Source: Phallusia fumigata (Eukaryota; Chordata; Ascidiacea; Phlebobranchia; Ascidiidae). Taken from it: DNA of 64,000 bases. Below the pieces are notes generated by a model. That model made no database searches. It had not been told where the DNA came from and saw only the letters and a program-made list of their open reading frames with translations. How positions within the stretch are numbered: the first letter of the stretch is position 1; every line of letters starts with the position of its first letter. The stretch lies in assembly GCA_008931825.1 (NCBI GenBank), contig QXVZ01008373.1:142098-206097 (forward strand), read 5' to 3'. Positions 21,983-32,660 of the stretch are shown one piece after another. The position numbers and the translations under genes are program-made.

Positions 21983-24900
21983 CTAGTTGCTGTAATCCCA
22001 CAGATCCTGAGCAGCACTGTCCTTGGAATCATTTGCTGCAGATTTTTTGACCGCTTTTGGCATCACAAAACCAACGATGTTATTTTGCGGTTTGCTTACG
22101 GCTGCTGGTTTCCACACTGGGGCGGCTTTTCCATTCCTAAAATGCCAATTGAAAAAATTAAATGTTTTTGGATTTGGTTTTTTGGATGATTTGTTGCTTT
22201 TTTTTAGACAAACAACACTGGTTGGGTCAGCTTTTTTTAAATTTTGTTTGTTTTTATTTTGGTGTTTGCTTTGAGTGAGTTAGCAAGTTTTGAATTCCTA
22301 ATGCTGTGGTATAAGGCAGTGGTGTCCAAAGTGTCGCCCGCTGGCCAAATGCAACCCGCGACGGCATTTCACGTGGCAAAATTGTGTTGAACATGGCTCA
22401 CCAAGGTTTTGGTTAAGTTTTTGGGTTGAAGCGATTTAATTGTGACTTCCCGCAAAAGTTTTCCAAGGAACCTTATTTATGGGCAATAAAGAAAATTACA
22501 TGGTACTGACGCAACACAAATCACATAAGGCTGATAAGATCGTTGTGCAGCGTATTTATTGCGTACAAATTTTATGGTGAAAAACTTTGGAAAAAACGTT
22601 TGCCCGCGAGGCCTTGACCCGATTAAAATTGGCCCCTGTTAAAAACGTTTGAACGCCCCTGGTATAGGGTAAGTCATGGATTACGGAGCTGTAGCTTTCA
22701 CTCCTTTTTTAATTTATGTATGCTTAGTAAACAGTTTAAATATAAGTTCCCGCATATTTTGCCTGGCCTCATGTGCTTATGACCACCACGTCCAAAAATT
22801 TTTTTCAAACCCTCAAAAAAAACGATTTCCTTCAGGTGGTAAACATAAAAACCCTAATTTTGGGTTCTACATCACAAAAAAACTCGGTTAAAAAATGTTA
22901 CTAATGTTCATTATGTCCACATATCAACTTACGTCATCGCATGATCTGCACTTCTGCCCCTGTTAAAATATACAGAATGTTATTATGTGGTAATAGTTTT
23001 ACCCTAAAGGCTAATCAACATGCAAATAACAAACTAGTATGTTCCTAAATGTTCTCCACAAAGCAATAGAACTTAGAAACTTCAGAATCAGTTGTGATGC
23101 AAGTGCTATTTTGTTTTAAAGCATTACATAGTCAAAACATTTTTTTTACTTTGACATTTTTTTCGCTGGTATCACAGTATACACTGTATTGCTTACTTTA
23201 AAATCTTTTTCTCATGGTTTATGACTTTCTTCTTGAGCGACTGTTTGTAGGCCTGTATTCCACCTTTCCATGGGGTGACAGTTTGGTTTTCACAAATCCA
23301 AATATCCTTTGCAACCTTTGAACCAAGATTTTTATTTTCCAATGTTTACAGACTTGGTAATACACAAACACATAAGACTACCATAAAACCACAATTTTAT
23401 AACTTGGTCAGTGGGGCCTACTTACAAAAGAACATGGAAGCATTGTGTGCAAAGTTAAAATGAAAAATTCAAAATGCTTTCTTTGGAAACACAACAATAG
23501 TAATGTATATACCTGGTTTATAAGCCTGAAGTCGTGGGACACAAGGATCATTCCGCCATTAAATTCATTGATTGCCTCAGCAAGTGAGTCAATAGTTTCA
23601 ATATCAAGATGGTTAGTAGGTTCGTCCAGCAAGAGCATGTTTGGATATTGCGATGAGAGCCATGCAAATACTACACGACATTTTTGTCCATCAGATAGCT
23701 TACTGATTGGTCCCAGCTGTGACACACAAACACAAATGAGCAACTCTTTTAAAACAAAATCTGTGCATTGATGCTTATTAACTGGAGCTCACAGTTAAAC
23801 AAAAAAAAATATTAAAAGATTTCTTTTCCAAATGACATAACCATTGTATTTTACATCAAATTTTGCATTGATTAATTTTTACAGCCAGGACGTTTTGATG
23901 ATCATATAAACTTGTTTCTAATACAAGTGATAAGACCCAGGGCATTATTTAAATCATTAATTTTTTGTGACACACAAATTTTAAACAAACTTGAAAAAAA
24001 ACCTATGCCACAAAAACCTATGTTGGCAGCAAGGTTACAAAATGTAACAGTAAGGCACATGAGAACAATTACCTGTTGTTTTCCTGTGATTCCATATCTT
24101 CCTACTAATTTCCTTAACTTTTCCATGTCCTTCACCTCAGGATAACATTTTGCCATGTATTCCACTGGTGTAAGACTGATGTCAATTAAATCTTGCAGAT
24201 GCTGAAAGATAACAAAAGTAATAATGACTACAACACATTTTATATTTCAGAGTAGACTTATTTTACTTTTTAACATGCATTTTTATCTTTTTGAGGTGAA
24301 AAAAACTTGTAGACTTACTTGATGATATCTGGCAATCTTCAAGTGACTGTGCCTTCGAATAATTCCATCTGTTGGGCTTAACTGTTACGAAAATGCAAAA
24401 TTTACAGCAAATAAACATGACATGTACCACCAGCAGTTTTGTAATCTTGTCCAAACATGACACAAAAAGTCAAATAGAAACTTACCATGCCATGTCCTAT
24501 CACCCAAATTACTTTCTTTTAAATGACACATATACTAAACCAATCCATACAAGATGCATATATACATTTAGTTTGTCCCTGGGAACTAATTTTCTTTTAC
24601 TGTCATCAATATTTTGCTACTTTCTATGCAATCTCACCTCTCCAGTTATGAGTTTGAGTAGGGTGGATTTTCCAGCACCATTTGGCCCAACCAACGCAAG
24701 ACGAGTGTCCATATCAACTCCAAATTCAACATCACGATAAATCCAAGGCTTTAACATACAAGAAAGACTTCCGTTAGGTAATTCCAAGTAAAAATCTCAA
24801 CCAATTTTAACTGGTAAAAGTTTTATACAACATTGCTATTTTAAAATTTGTCCAGAGACTTAACCAATAAGACAAAACAGCAACTAACCGTGTCATCAGA

Positions 24901-27900
24901 ATATCTGAAACTAATCTTTTGTACCATTAACACTGGAGGCGCAAGAGGGCTGCAATCAGGGAAGTAAAAAGAAAAGGAACTATCTGAACGAACTTTTTGT
25001 GTAAGACCTGAAAACAATGGACTAATGAGATATGAGAGTTTCACAAGATTTTAATTTTTTTAATCACAGCATTTTGAAAAACCTGATGGTAACACTGGCT
25101 AATCATGGTTAAATGACAGTTAGGAAGCTACATTCAACCCACATTTTATGTAACGACAATCATTAAATTCATAATTTTATCCCACTTAACATCAAAATGA
25201 AAGCAGAACTGACACAATACCTTTCTCAATCATTTTAGCTAAAGTCTTCTCTTTGCTCTGTGCTTGACGAGCAAGTTTTGCACTGCCATGTCCAAAACGT
25301 GCAATGTAGTCCTGCATAAAAGATGCAAAAATTACAAAAAGATTGTGAAATAAAACTCTACTATGCCTAATTGGCTTTGATATAAAATAAACAGTTTCAA
25401 CGAAAATCTTACTTTCATATGATTTATTTCATCTTGTTCTTTCTTGTATCGCTTCATTTGATTTTCTTCCAACTCTGCTCGAGTACGAATGAATGCATCA
25501 TAGTTTCCCTAATCATCATAAAAACCAACCGTAAAATCCCATAAGACAGGAAGCATATGGCTGCTTTAAAATTACACATATTGGCAGTCTGAATCAGCTT
25601 GTGTAAAACTGAAAAGTCCAACTAAGACAATTATAATGTCACTTATCACTAGTTGAACTGTCATCTGGTTATTGAAGCATACTAGCACCTCATACATTAT
25701 GTTTGTCATGATTAAATACACAGGAGAAATGACACAAACAGGCATAGACAGTTATCAAAAATGATTTGATTGTAATAAATCAGTAAAGAAAATTTTTACC
25801 GTGTAATAATGCAGTTTCTTTTCATTCATAAAAATAATTCTTGTGCAAACACCATTAAGGAAATCCTGGGAGTGCGAAATAAGCACTAGAATGTGCTTGA
25901 ATCTGTGTGAAAAAACACAAATGATAAAATGAGACCCAAATTTTGAAAAATCAAGCATATAGAAAAATCAAGTATAGCACAAAAGTATAAAACTATGGCA
26001 AGTTTGAAGATTGACTACCACAAGTTGTGGTGTATCACGCATCTCGCAAGCAACAAAAAACTTCTGCCACACATTGAAAAAGATCAATTAGTGTTGTCCC
26101 AATGGGCTGTAATTAAACCGAAGCTTTTTTTGTCGCACAGTTTTGGTTCACATGCCACAGGTTGCAGTAATGTAATCACTGGACCAAGTGCTGTATATTC
26201 CAGCATATTTTTGCTAACAAACTATCTCGCTTAAGCAGGAACTGTAAAAAAAGGTAATGTGTAGGGCATTGGGCAAAGTAACTAAAAATGCTCTGTGATG
26301 CTATGTATTGTCACTTTTGCCGAGAAGCTTTTACTGTGGTTGGGCAATGCTTAAAACAGGCAGTAGACAAAGGGCCATGGCTGTGTCAAAGCCCCAAAAC
26401 CAACTTAGTCTTTTATCGGCTGTTGGCTTGTAAAAGGGCCGATGCCGATAATCGACAAAACGCCGAATATCGGCTGCGATAATCGGTCTATCCCTACTAA
26501 AAAGGTCAATAAACTGTGTCCACGAAGGGATGAAATGGCTAGTTAAACTCAGCCATTGTAGAGGACTTTTAGTTTTACAATATAGTCCACAGCAAGCCAA
26601 GCTTATATGGTGGAAGTGTATTTACACTGCACAAACTGAAACACCCCAAATTAACCAAGCTTACTTTTTAAGTTCCTCCTCCAGCCACACACATGCATCG
26701 AGGTCAAGATGATTGGTCGGTTCATCCAGTAGAAGAAGATATGGTTTTAGAAACAGAGCTCTAAAAGATAACATATACATGACAGCTGCACATACAAACT
26801 CCAGTTTCTGTCACCACACCTTGCAAGGGAGACTCGCATCCTCCAACCACCAGAGAAATCAGACAAGTGCTTCTGCTGCATTTCGCCGGTAAATCCGAGA
26901 CCATGCAGGATTCTTGCAGCTTGTACTTCAGCAGTTTCTGCTCCCAACTCATCCAACCTCTCATAGATTTTCATCAACTCATCACTGTCAGCTAAAGATA
27001 TAAAAAAATGATTTTTACTTTTTTAGACTTTTGTTCTGTTCAAAGGAATTGCAAAACATAACATTGGACAATTGAACATTTTTAAAACCAGATTTCAAGA
27101 GGATATATTTCCTATATTATTTTACATTGGGTCTCATAGTTATCTGAGCTTTTTATGGCATAATTGTTTCTGCTGGCAGAAACGCATGGGTCCCCACCCA
27201 AGTAAAGTTGTACTTTATGCATATTTCTAGATCTATGGTTCTAAAAGTTTTAGTCCTGGCGGCCCCTTTATGATGCTAACAAAGCGCCACAGAACCTAGG
27301 GATGGCCCGATAGTACTGTATCGGCGCCGATACCCGATGCCGTGGACGGTATTGGTACTCGTCCGATACTTTGACGGTATCGGACCAAATACCGATACTT
27401 TTGAAGATTAAAACTCGTTCAAATACGCCTCTTAGGAGATACAACACATTACAACTATCATCGGTTGTGATAGTTAAACTCCTGGAATGAAATGTTTGTT
27501 GCACTATAACTAGAAAAATCTGGTTCGTTTTGGATTCAATGAAATAATACCACCGGATTCGCTGTAGTGATTTTATACCGGAGGAGGTTTTTATTTGAAA
27601 ACGTTGTCGTATTGTTGGTAGTGATGCACCGAATCGCGTAAATTAGGTTCGGACCAAAACTGAATATTCGGCAGTTTTTGCTGAAAAAATTCGGCCGAAT
27701 CAACTGAATTATTTGTGACGTGACGCGATTGGAATAATCACTTGCGTTTTGCGACAATCCAAAACTGTGATGCTACAACAGGATTGTTGTGTTGCGTTAT
27801 TATCTTAGTTCTGTGGGTTTTTAATGTTGCCTCGGCCGTCATTGCTAGCTTCCAATTGAACTACTGATCTTTTGCTGGGAGTGGACAAAACGATAATGCT

Positions 27901-30900
27901 TTAATAACTACTAGTTATGTACAAAAAACATAACTCACCACAAACAGCAGCAAAAATACCCTATATTAACAGTTTTGTTACGTAACTGAACAATCATAAA
28001 TCTTTTGTTGCACTTTTTCGTTGTTGGGCCTATTAGTTACAGCTCAGTTAGTCAGATTGTGTGGTACGTAATTTGGCGAAAAATACAGGTGTTTCGCCTT
28101 AAATACAAACAACGTTTTAGGTAATGACAAATATCACTGAGGCCCGGACACTTGGTGTTCATTATTTTCTGTGTGTGTAAAAGCTCGGTTTTTGGCCGAA
28201 TCGTAGCAAATTATTTGGCTGAAACCGAATCTTCGTTAAAATCACTGATTCAGTCCAATAAATTCGGCAAACTGAAGCCTCGGTACATCACTAATTGTTG
28301 GTGTTTGTTTTTTGGTAAAAAAATGCAACAAATAGGACTGTTTGAAAAAAGATTTTGCTTGTGTGCAAAGTATCGGGTATCGGATCGGATAGCGGTACTT
28401 TTGGTGTAAAATATCGAGTACTGGTATCGGATCAAAATATTGGTATCGGGCCAACCCTAACAGAACCCCAAAAAATGTCGGTCATCCATGACCCATGTTC
28501 CATGCTTTGTATGCATTCCATATACATCTGTCTAATGCACCAAAGTGTAGGGGAAAATATATTACCTCATTAACAGACAAGTATTGAGATAAAACCAGTG
28601 TATCATGCACTGCAAAACTGTGTTCTCTGTTGCAATTTATCTAAGTTACAGCACAATGGCGGTGTTACATCACAATGCGACATTGTTTGCCATTTTTAAA
28701 AGGCTGGAAAAAGCCTGTTTTCAGGCCTATTGTAAAATGCGAGAATATTTTTCGAAAATCGTGGTTATTCGTCTGCACACGTATTCAGTATTTGCCGTGG
28801 ACCCCTGTTGAGAACCAAATTTCTAGATACATGTCAGGCTTTAGGGTTAAACAAAGCAGTCACTGCACCACAATGACTTGTTCTACAAACAGTCTTAGTT
28901 AAATCCCATTTGCACATTGTTAAATAATTTCACCCATTTTGGGGGGCTAGCGGGGTAACTGCTGGGGCTCTACAGCAAAACAGAGCAATTATTGCACCAC
29001 TATGGCATGGTATAAAAATGGACATTTCAGACATTGATTAATAATTTTATGGTGTTGGTTGGGTTACTGAGCGGGCTATGGGGCAAATAAAGAAACAAAT
29101 ACACCACAATGGTATGTTACACAAACTATCCAAATTTCATCTAATTCATACATTGTTTAATAATTTGACACATTTTAGAAGGCTAGTGGGGTAACCGCTG
29201 GGGCCATGGAGTCAAACAAATAAATCAATACACTGCAAAGGCATGTTATTAAAACTGTCTAAATTTCAGGTAATTCAGACATTGTTTAGTAATTTGACCC
29301 ATTTTAGGAGGCTAGTGGAGTAACTACTGGGGCCCATAGGCGTCGATTCCCGGGGTGGCAGGGGTGGCGGCCACCCCACTGAAAATTTTCTTTCCTGGAG
29401 CATTATGACACATGTCAGAGTGCTTGGATTTGACCAATTGGCCACCCCACACGAAAAAAAATTTCTAAATATCGACGTCTATGCTGGGCCTGTAGGAGAA
29501 AATGCAGCATACAATTCACCACAATGGCCCAAAATAGCATCTAATAAAAATATGTGCCAATCAGAGATTGTTTCAAAAGTTAACCACTAGAGGAGGCTAC
29601 AAATGTCCCAGTAAAAGACTTCAGGAAGGGGACCTATCATCTCAACAGAGTCTGCAACAATATATAGTCAGTCATTGGGGAGCATACACCCTTCAAACAA
29701 CATTCACCTCAAACAGCAAACTTGGTAACTACTGGAAGTAAAGCTTAACCATAATGGTAAGCATTGCAGAAGAGCACTGATTGTGATAGTTGATTTTTAT
29801 AACATCAAGAAAAACCTACGATCAATATGCATGATCCGCTCTGCTTCTTCTTCCAATCGATGCCGCTCATCATCACACTCCAAAACAAACTCCAGTGGAG
29901 TTTTTTCAATGGATGGTGCTTCATGCTGTAGGTGAAAACTGTCGATGTGGTCTGGAATAGGCACTTCCCTGCCACCTAGTGTTGCCAACATGGTAGACTT
30001 GCCTGAAAACATACATTTTTGAACTTGGAAGCGAAAGTTGTAGGACAGCATAAAATTTCAAATATTATTTTTGGATTATCTTTAAATTAGCCAAAACCTG
30101 ATATGGGATTTTTAAAATATACTTCTACATAAAAAATACTCCTTAAGGTTCTTCATTCCTTTAAACATTCATGCTATTCTGTTTGTGCCAGTTAAACTTT
30201 TTTATTTCAATTTTTTTTTAACTTAATTTCACGAAATTGGGAAGTAATAGTAATGATAAAGTAATTATGAAATTGGGATACAATTGTATAAAACTTCAAC
30301 ATAGTTTTACCACATCCATTAGCTCCAATCAATCCATATCGATTTCCAGCATTTAATTCCAAATTTGTGTCTTGAAAGAGCACCTTCACATACACATTTA
30401 TTGAAAAGAACACATTACTAACAAAAACGGTGAAATGTTCTGTTATGCAACAAAAAAATATTTGATACTCATTAACTTCCAAAGTTTGTAGCTCATAACC
30501 CTATTGACTTTTAGGCTATAAACTTGAGCACTATTACTCCAATGCAGTAAAGTTGTTGGGTTTAACCAGATTTAAGACAACTAAATGATTGAATAAAAAA
30601 TTATACAAAAACATGAATGTGAAACTGCATAAAATATAGCAGGCAGTGTGTGTGTATGAAAGGCCACAAACGACAAAAATTATTAGAAAACAACTTGCTT
30701 ATACCTGTCCGTGATAAGTGCAAGAATAGTTGTAAATGTGAAGATCGGATGATATAAGGTGCGAGGCAAGAACCCCAGTACATGATCGAGCTTCTTTGTC
30801 AATATTAGGAGTTTCAATTTTCAGTGAGTTTATAGGTAATCCATTGACTTCGTCATCTACGAACAGACGTTAACTCTGATAATCATCACAACTACTTGTG

Positions 30901-31383
30901 CAAAACACTAATTCAAAAAACAAATAACTCATAATAAAATATTACAGTTTTTACTTGTAACGGAACCAGAAAACAATGGAAAAGCCATGAGAATATTACT
31001 ATAAGTCTGCATCTTAATAATAGGGGCATGTAACCCTGTACTCATTCCCTAACCAATGATGTAAAACATGTTGCTCATTGTGAAAATTGTTGTTTGCTTG
31101 GCTGGACTAGGACAGGCCAGATTGATTCGTTTGCATGTTTCCCTATAGTTTTGGACAAATATTACACTGGGTCAGGGCACCAATGATTTGAACTGATATA
31201 CATCTGTTTATTTAACAATACAGAACAGAAAGATTTACACAATGAGATGAAAAAATATATATATTACTAACTTGTGTCACCATTGACTTCTGTTGATTCT
31301 GCATTTTTCTTGTTTGGACGTTGACGATTTTTTGCGGCTTCTTTCTTCTTCTGTGCCCTACGTTTTGCTGCTTCGGAGGGCAT
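21983..31383 (-). CDS. ABCF2: ATP-binding cassette subfamily F member 2, with extended C-terminal tail
   Basis: Seventeen exons on the minus strand: 31272-31383, 30705-30856, 30311-30383, 29820-30002, 26820-26991, 26665-26760, 25800-25902, 25413-25508, 25221-25311, 24889-25007, 24638-24748, 24319-24381, 24073-24201, 23513-23716, 23197-23315, 22933-22959 and 21983-22136. All phases agree, giving about 667 residues; human ABCF2 has 623. ABCF proteins are soluble twin-ATPase factors without membrane domains that act on ribosomes. Seen: Lys-rich N-terminus ([18 protein letters not shown]); first ATPase with Walker A GANGCGKST (about residues 106-114, split between exons 3 and 4), signature FSGGWRMR and Walker [13 protein letters not shown]; second ATPase with GPNGAGKST (about 421-429), LSDGQKCR and [19 protein letters not shown] closes the second domain, and the order matches human ABCF2 throughout. 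The last two exons are my inference from phase and splice sites. If exon 15 is not spliced at AAA/GTAAGC, it reads to a stop at 23193-23195 and the protein is 608 residues. Confidence 0.94.
22317..22661. mobile_element. hAT-type non-autonomous element with target-site duplication
   Basis: Ends CAGTGGTGTCCAAAG and, inverted, CAGGGGCGTTCAAACG. The flanking 8-bp duplications are GTATAAGG (22309-22316) and GTATAGGG (22662-22669), seven of eight identical. The interior carries 'cccgcgaggcc' and matches the truncated copy at 4430. It is 345 bp with no ORF. It sits in the last intron of ABCF2. Confidence 0.8.
26400..26495. mobile_element. hAT-like right-end relic in an ABCF2 intron
   Basis: Ends 'gataatcggtctatccctac', whose complement starts TAGGGATAGACCGATTAT, a terminal form typical of hAT elements. 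Repeated 'atcgg' and 'ccgat' phrases precede it. No left partner or target-site duplication found. The left border is approximate. Confidence 0.4.
27297..28459. mobile_element. Middle hAT-type element of the nest
   Basis: Terminal inverted repeats TAGGGATGGCCCGATA and, inverted, TAGGGTTGGCCCGATA, each followed by many copies of 'ggtatcgg' and 'ccgatac'. Perfect 8-bp target-site duplication ACAGAACC at 27289-27296 and 28460-28467. Without its own insert it is about 480 bp, with no transposase ORF. Confidence 0.88.
27619..28293. mobile_element. Innermost (youngest) hAT-type element of the nest
   Basis: Terminal inverted repeats TAGTGATGCACCGAATCG and, inverted, TAGTGATGTACCGAGGCTT. Subterminal 'ggccgaatc' and 'accgaat' phrases recur. 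Perfect 8-bp target-site duplication ATTGTTGG at 27611-27618 and 28294-28301. It is 675 bp, with no intact ORF of transposase size. Confidence 0.88.
28860..29640. repeat. Tandem-like repeat array, unit about 110-130 bp, in an ABCF2 intron
   Basis: The signature GCTAG followed by GGGGTAAC and CTGGGG occurs near 28946, in degenerate form near 29057, then near 29182 and 29311. Each is followed by 'caccacaatggcatgtta' and 'tttcatctaattcagacattg' type filler. After a MITE insertion the array ends with 'gttaaccactagagg' and 'caggaaggggacc', as at 1-550. It is a minisatellite-like dispersed repeat with no coding sign. Confidence 0.7.
29337..29481. mobile_element. Short MITE inserted in the repeat array
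   Basis: Ends CATAGGCGTCGAT and ATCGACGTCTATG are inverted repeats, 12 of 13 matching. The interior has inverted 'ggccacccca' and 'tggccaccccac' type phrases. Flanks CTGGGGCC and CTGGGCCT look like an eroded 8-bp target duplication. It is 145 bp and interrupts the array at 28860-29640. Superfamily uncertain. Confidence 0.6.
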
Positions 31384-32352
31384 TTCAATATGAATAAGAA
31401 TGTAAGTAGTGGAGGACAGTTCAAAAAATCGATTACAAAATTTATTCTTTTGTAAGTTTTAATTGATATAAATAATCTACCTACAGTCTTTGATAAATGT
31501 ATAATTGGTAAACAACAACAAAATCTTTTGAATGTACCAAAACAAAGACAAACTGTAAATAAAAATCTGAACAGACGAAATGCAGAACAAATATAATTCC
31601 TAAGGATTGGATTGCTTTCCACGTTTAATCGGCCGACCAGATGCCAAAAAACAGCTTCTAAGTCTCAGTGATTAACAGAAACAGTCGTACACAGTCGCTT
31701 ATCCCACTCTTTTCGCACTCAACTTCCATTTCGTAAATTTCGCACCTAACAAAGATTGTGAAATACCGAACACATGGAAGTAGCTGTCAATCAGCTGTGT
31801 TTTAATCCGGTAGGGAGAAAAATCGAAATATTTCAATGAGTAGGGGACAAAATTTTTGTAGACACTGACAACTGACAATAAATTAAGAAATTTTTGTTGT
31901 TTTTAGTGAATAAAAGCAAAAACAAAATTTAAAAAAGCATTCTTGTTAAGACTAACAGCTACGTCAAAATGACGGAAGTGTGGTTTTGTTATGTCACACA
32001 CGAAGTAATGTAATGCGTCATCTGGCTGTGCAGGAAATTTACGTAACCAGTAGAAGAAGAGAACTTCAAATTCCACGTAAATCTTTTGGACAGTATTTTT
32101 GTGAACATTTTAATTAACTTAAAATATTGTATTTCAATCTTGTTTTATGCAGTTTTACAGGTTACAATTACTCCTATTTCTCTTTTAGCTGAAACAGACC
32201 CGGTTTAAATGCCTAGTCCCGGTCAGTCGGTCGCAATGTCCCGGTTAAGCAGCATAATTATGGCCTCCTTTAGCTGCCCAAGTCTGTTTTTGCGTACGTG
32301 GTTGTTTCGATGTTTTCACACTTTTTTTCTTGGGAATTATAATATCAAACGT

Positions 32353-32660
32353 CGCCAAGATGGCCGAGTGGTTAGCGCGACTGCCTTGTGCACACACGGT
32401 TGTGGCTTCTAATCTCATCTCGGTCGCTTGTGTTTCCCTGAGCAAGAAACTTAAGCGACATTGCTCCAATCCAGAGGAACCCGATGGGTTAACCCGAATT
32501 GCAGTCATCAACATTCAAAAATCGAAAAAATCAAATAAAAAATGATCCAACGGAACTGTAATCAAGCAGGTAGCTCGACGGCGGACTCATAATGAGCATA
32601 ACGCATTCAGGCGTTGCTCCGCCTCACGAGGATAAAAATGAAACAAACAAACAAACACAA
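32353..32660 (+). repeat. tRNA-derived SINE
   Basis: The head resembles a tRNA: A-box-like TGGCCGAGTGGTTAGCGCGA near 32361 and a worn B-box-like GGCTTCTAATC near 32402. The body contains 'gagcaagaaacttaagcgac' and 'gatgggttaaccc', wording common in tRNA-derived SINEs, and 'ggcgttgctccgcctcacga'. It ends in an AAAC microsatellite tail. The head looks most like a Ser or Leu tRNA. No clear target-site duplication was found. Confidence 0.7.

Larger units (their letters stand above)
27233..28820. mobile_element. Outermost (oldest) hAT-type element of a three-level nest
   Basis: Left end CTATGGTTCTAAAAGTTTTA, right end inverted ATTTGGTTCTCAACAGGG. It is flanked by perfect 8-bp direct repeats TTCTAGAT at 27225-27232 and 28821-28828. 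It contains the element at 27297-28459; without that insert it is about 417 bp. Its interior phrases 'ctggcggcccctttat' and 'gtggacccctg' are typical of hAT element ends. It lies in the ABCF2 intron 26992-29819. Confidence 0.75.

Noticed and set aside
21713-22274. Overlapping plus-strand ORFs of 158 and 83 residues
   Set aside because: They read antisense through the ABCF2 terminal exon at 21983-22136; coding composition there fits the minus strand.
28860-29640. Regularly spaced units considered as a CRISPR-like array
   Set aside because: Units are 110-130 bp, diverged throughout, and lie in an intron of a nuclear animal gene.
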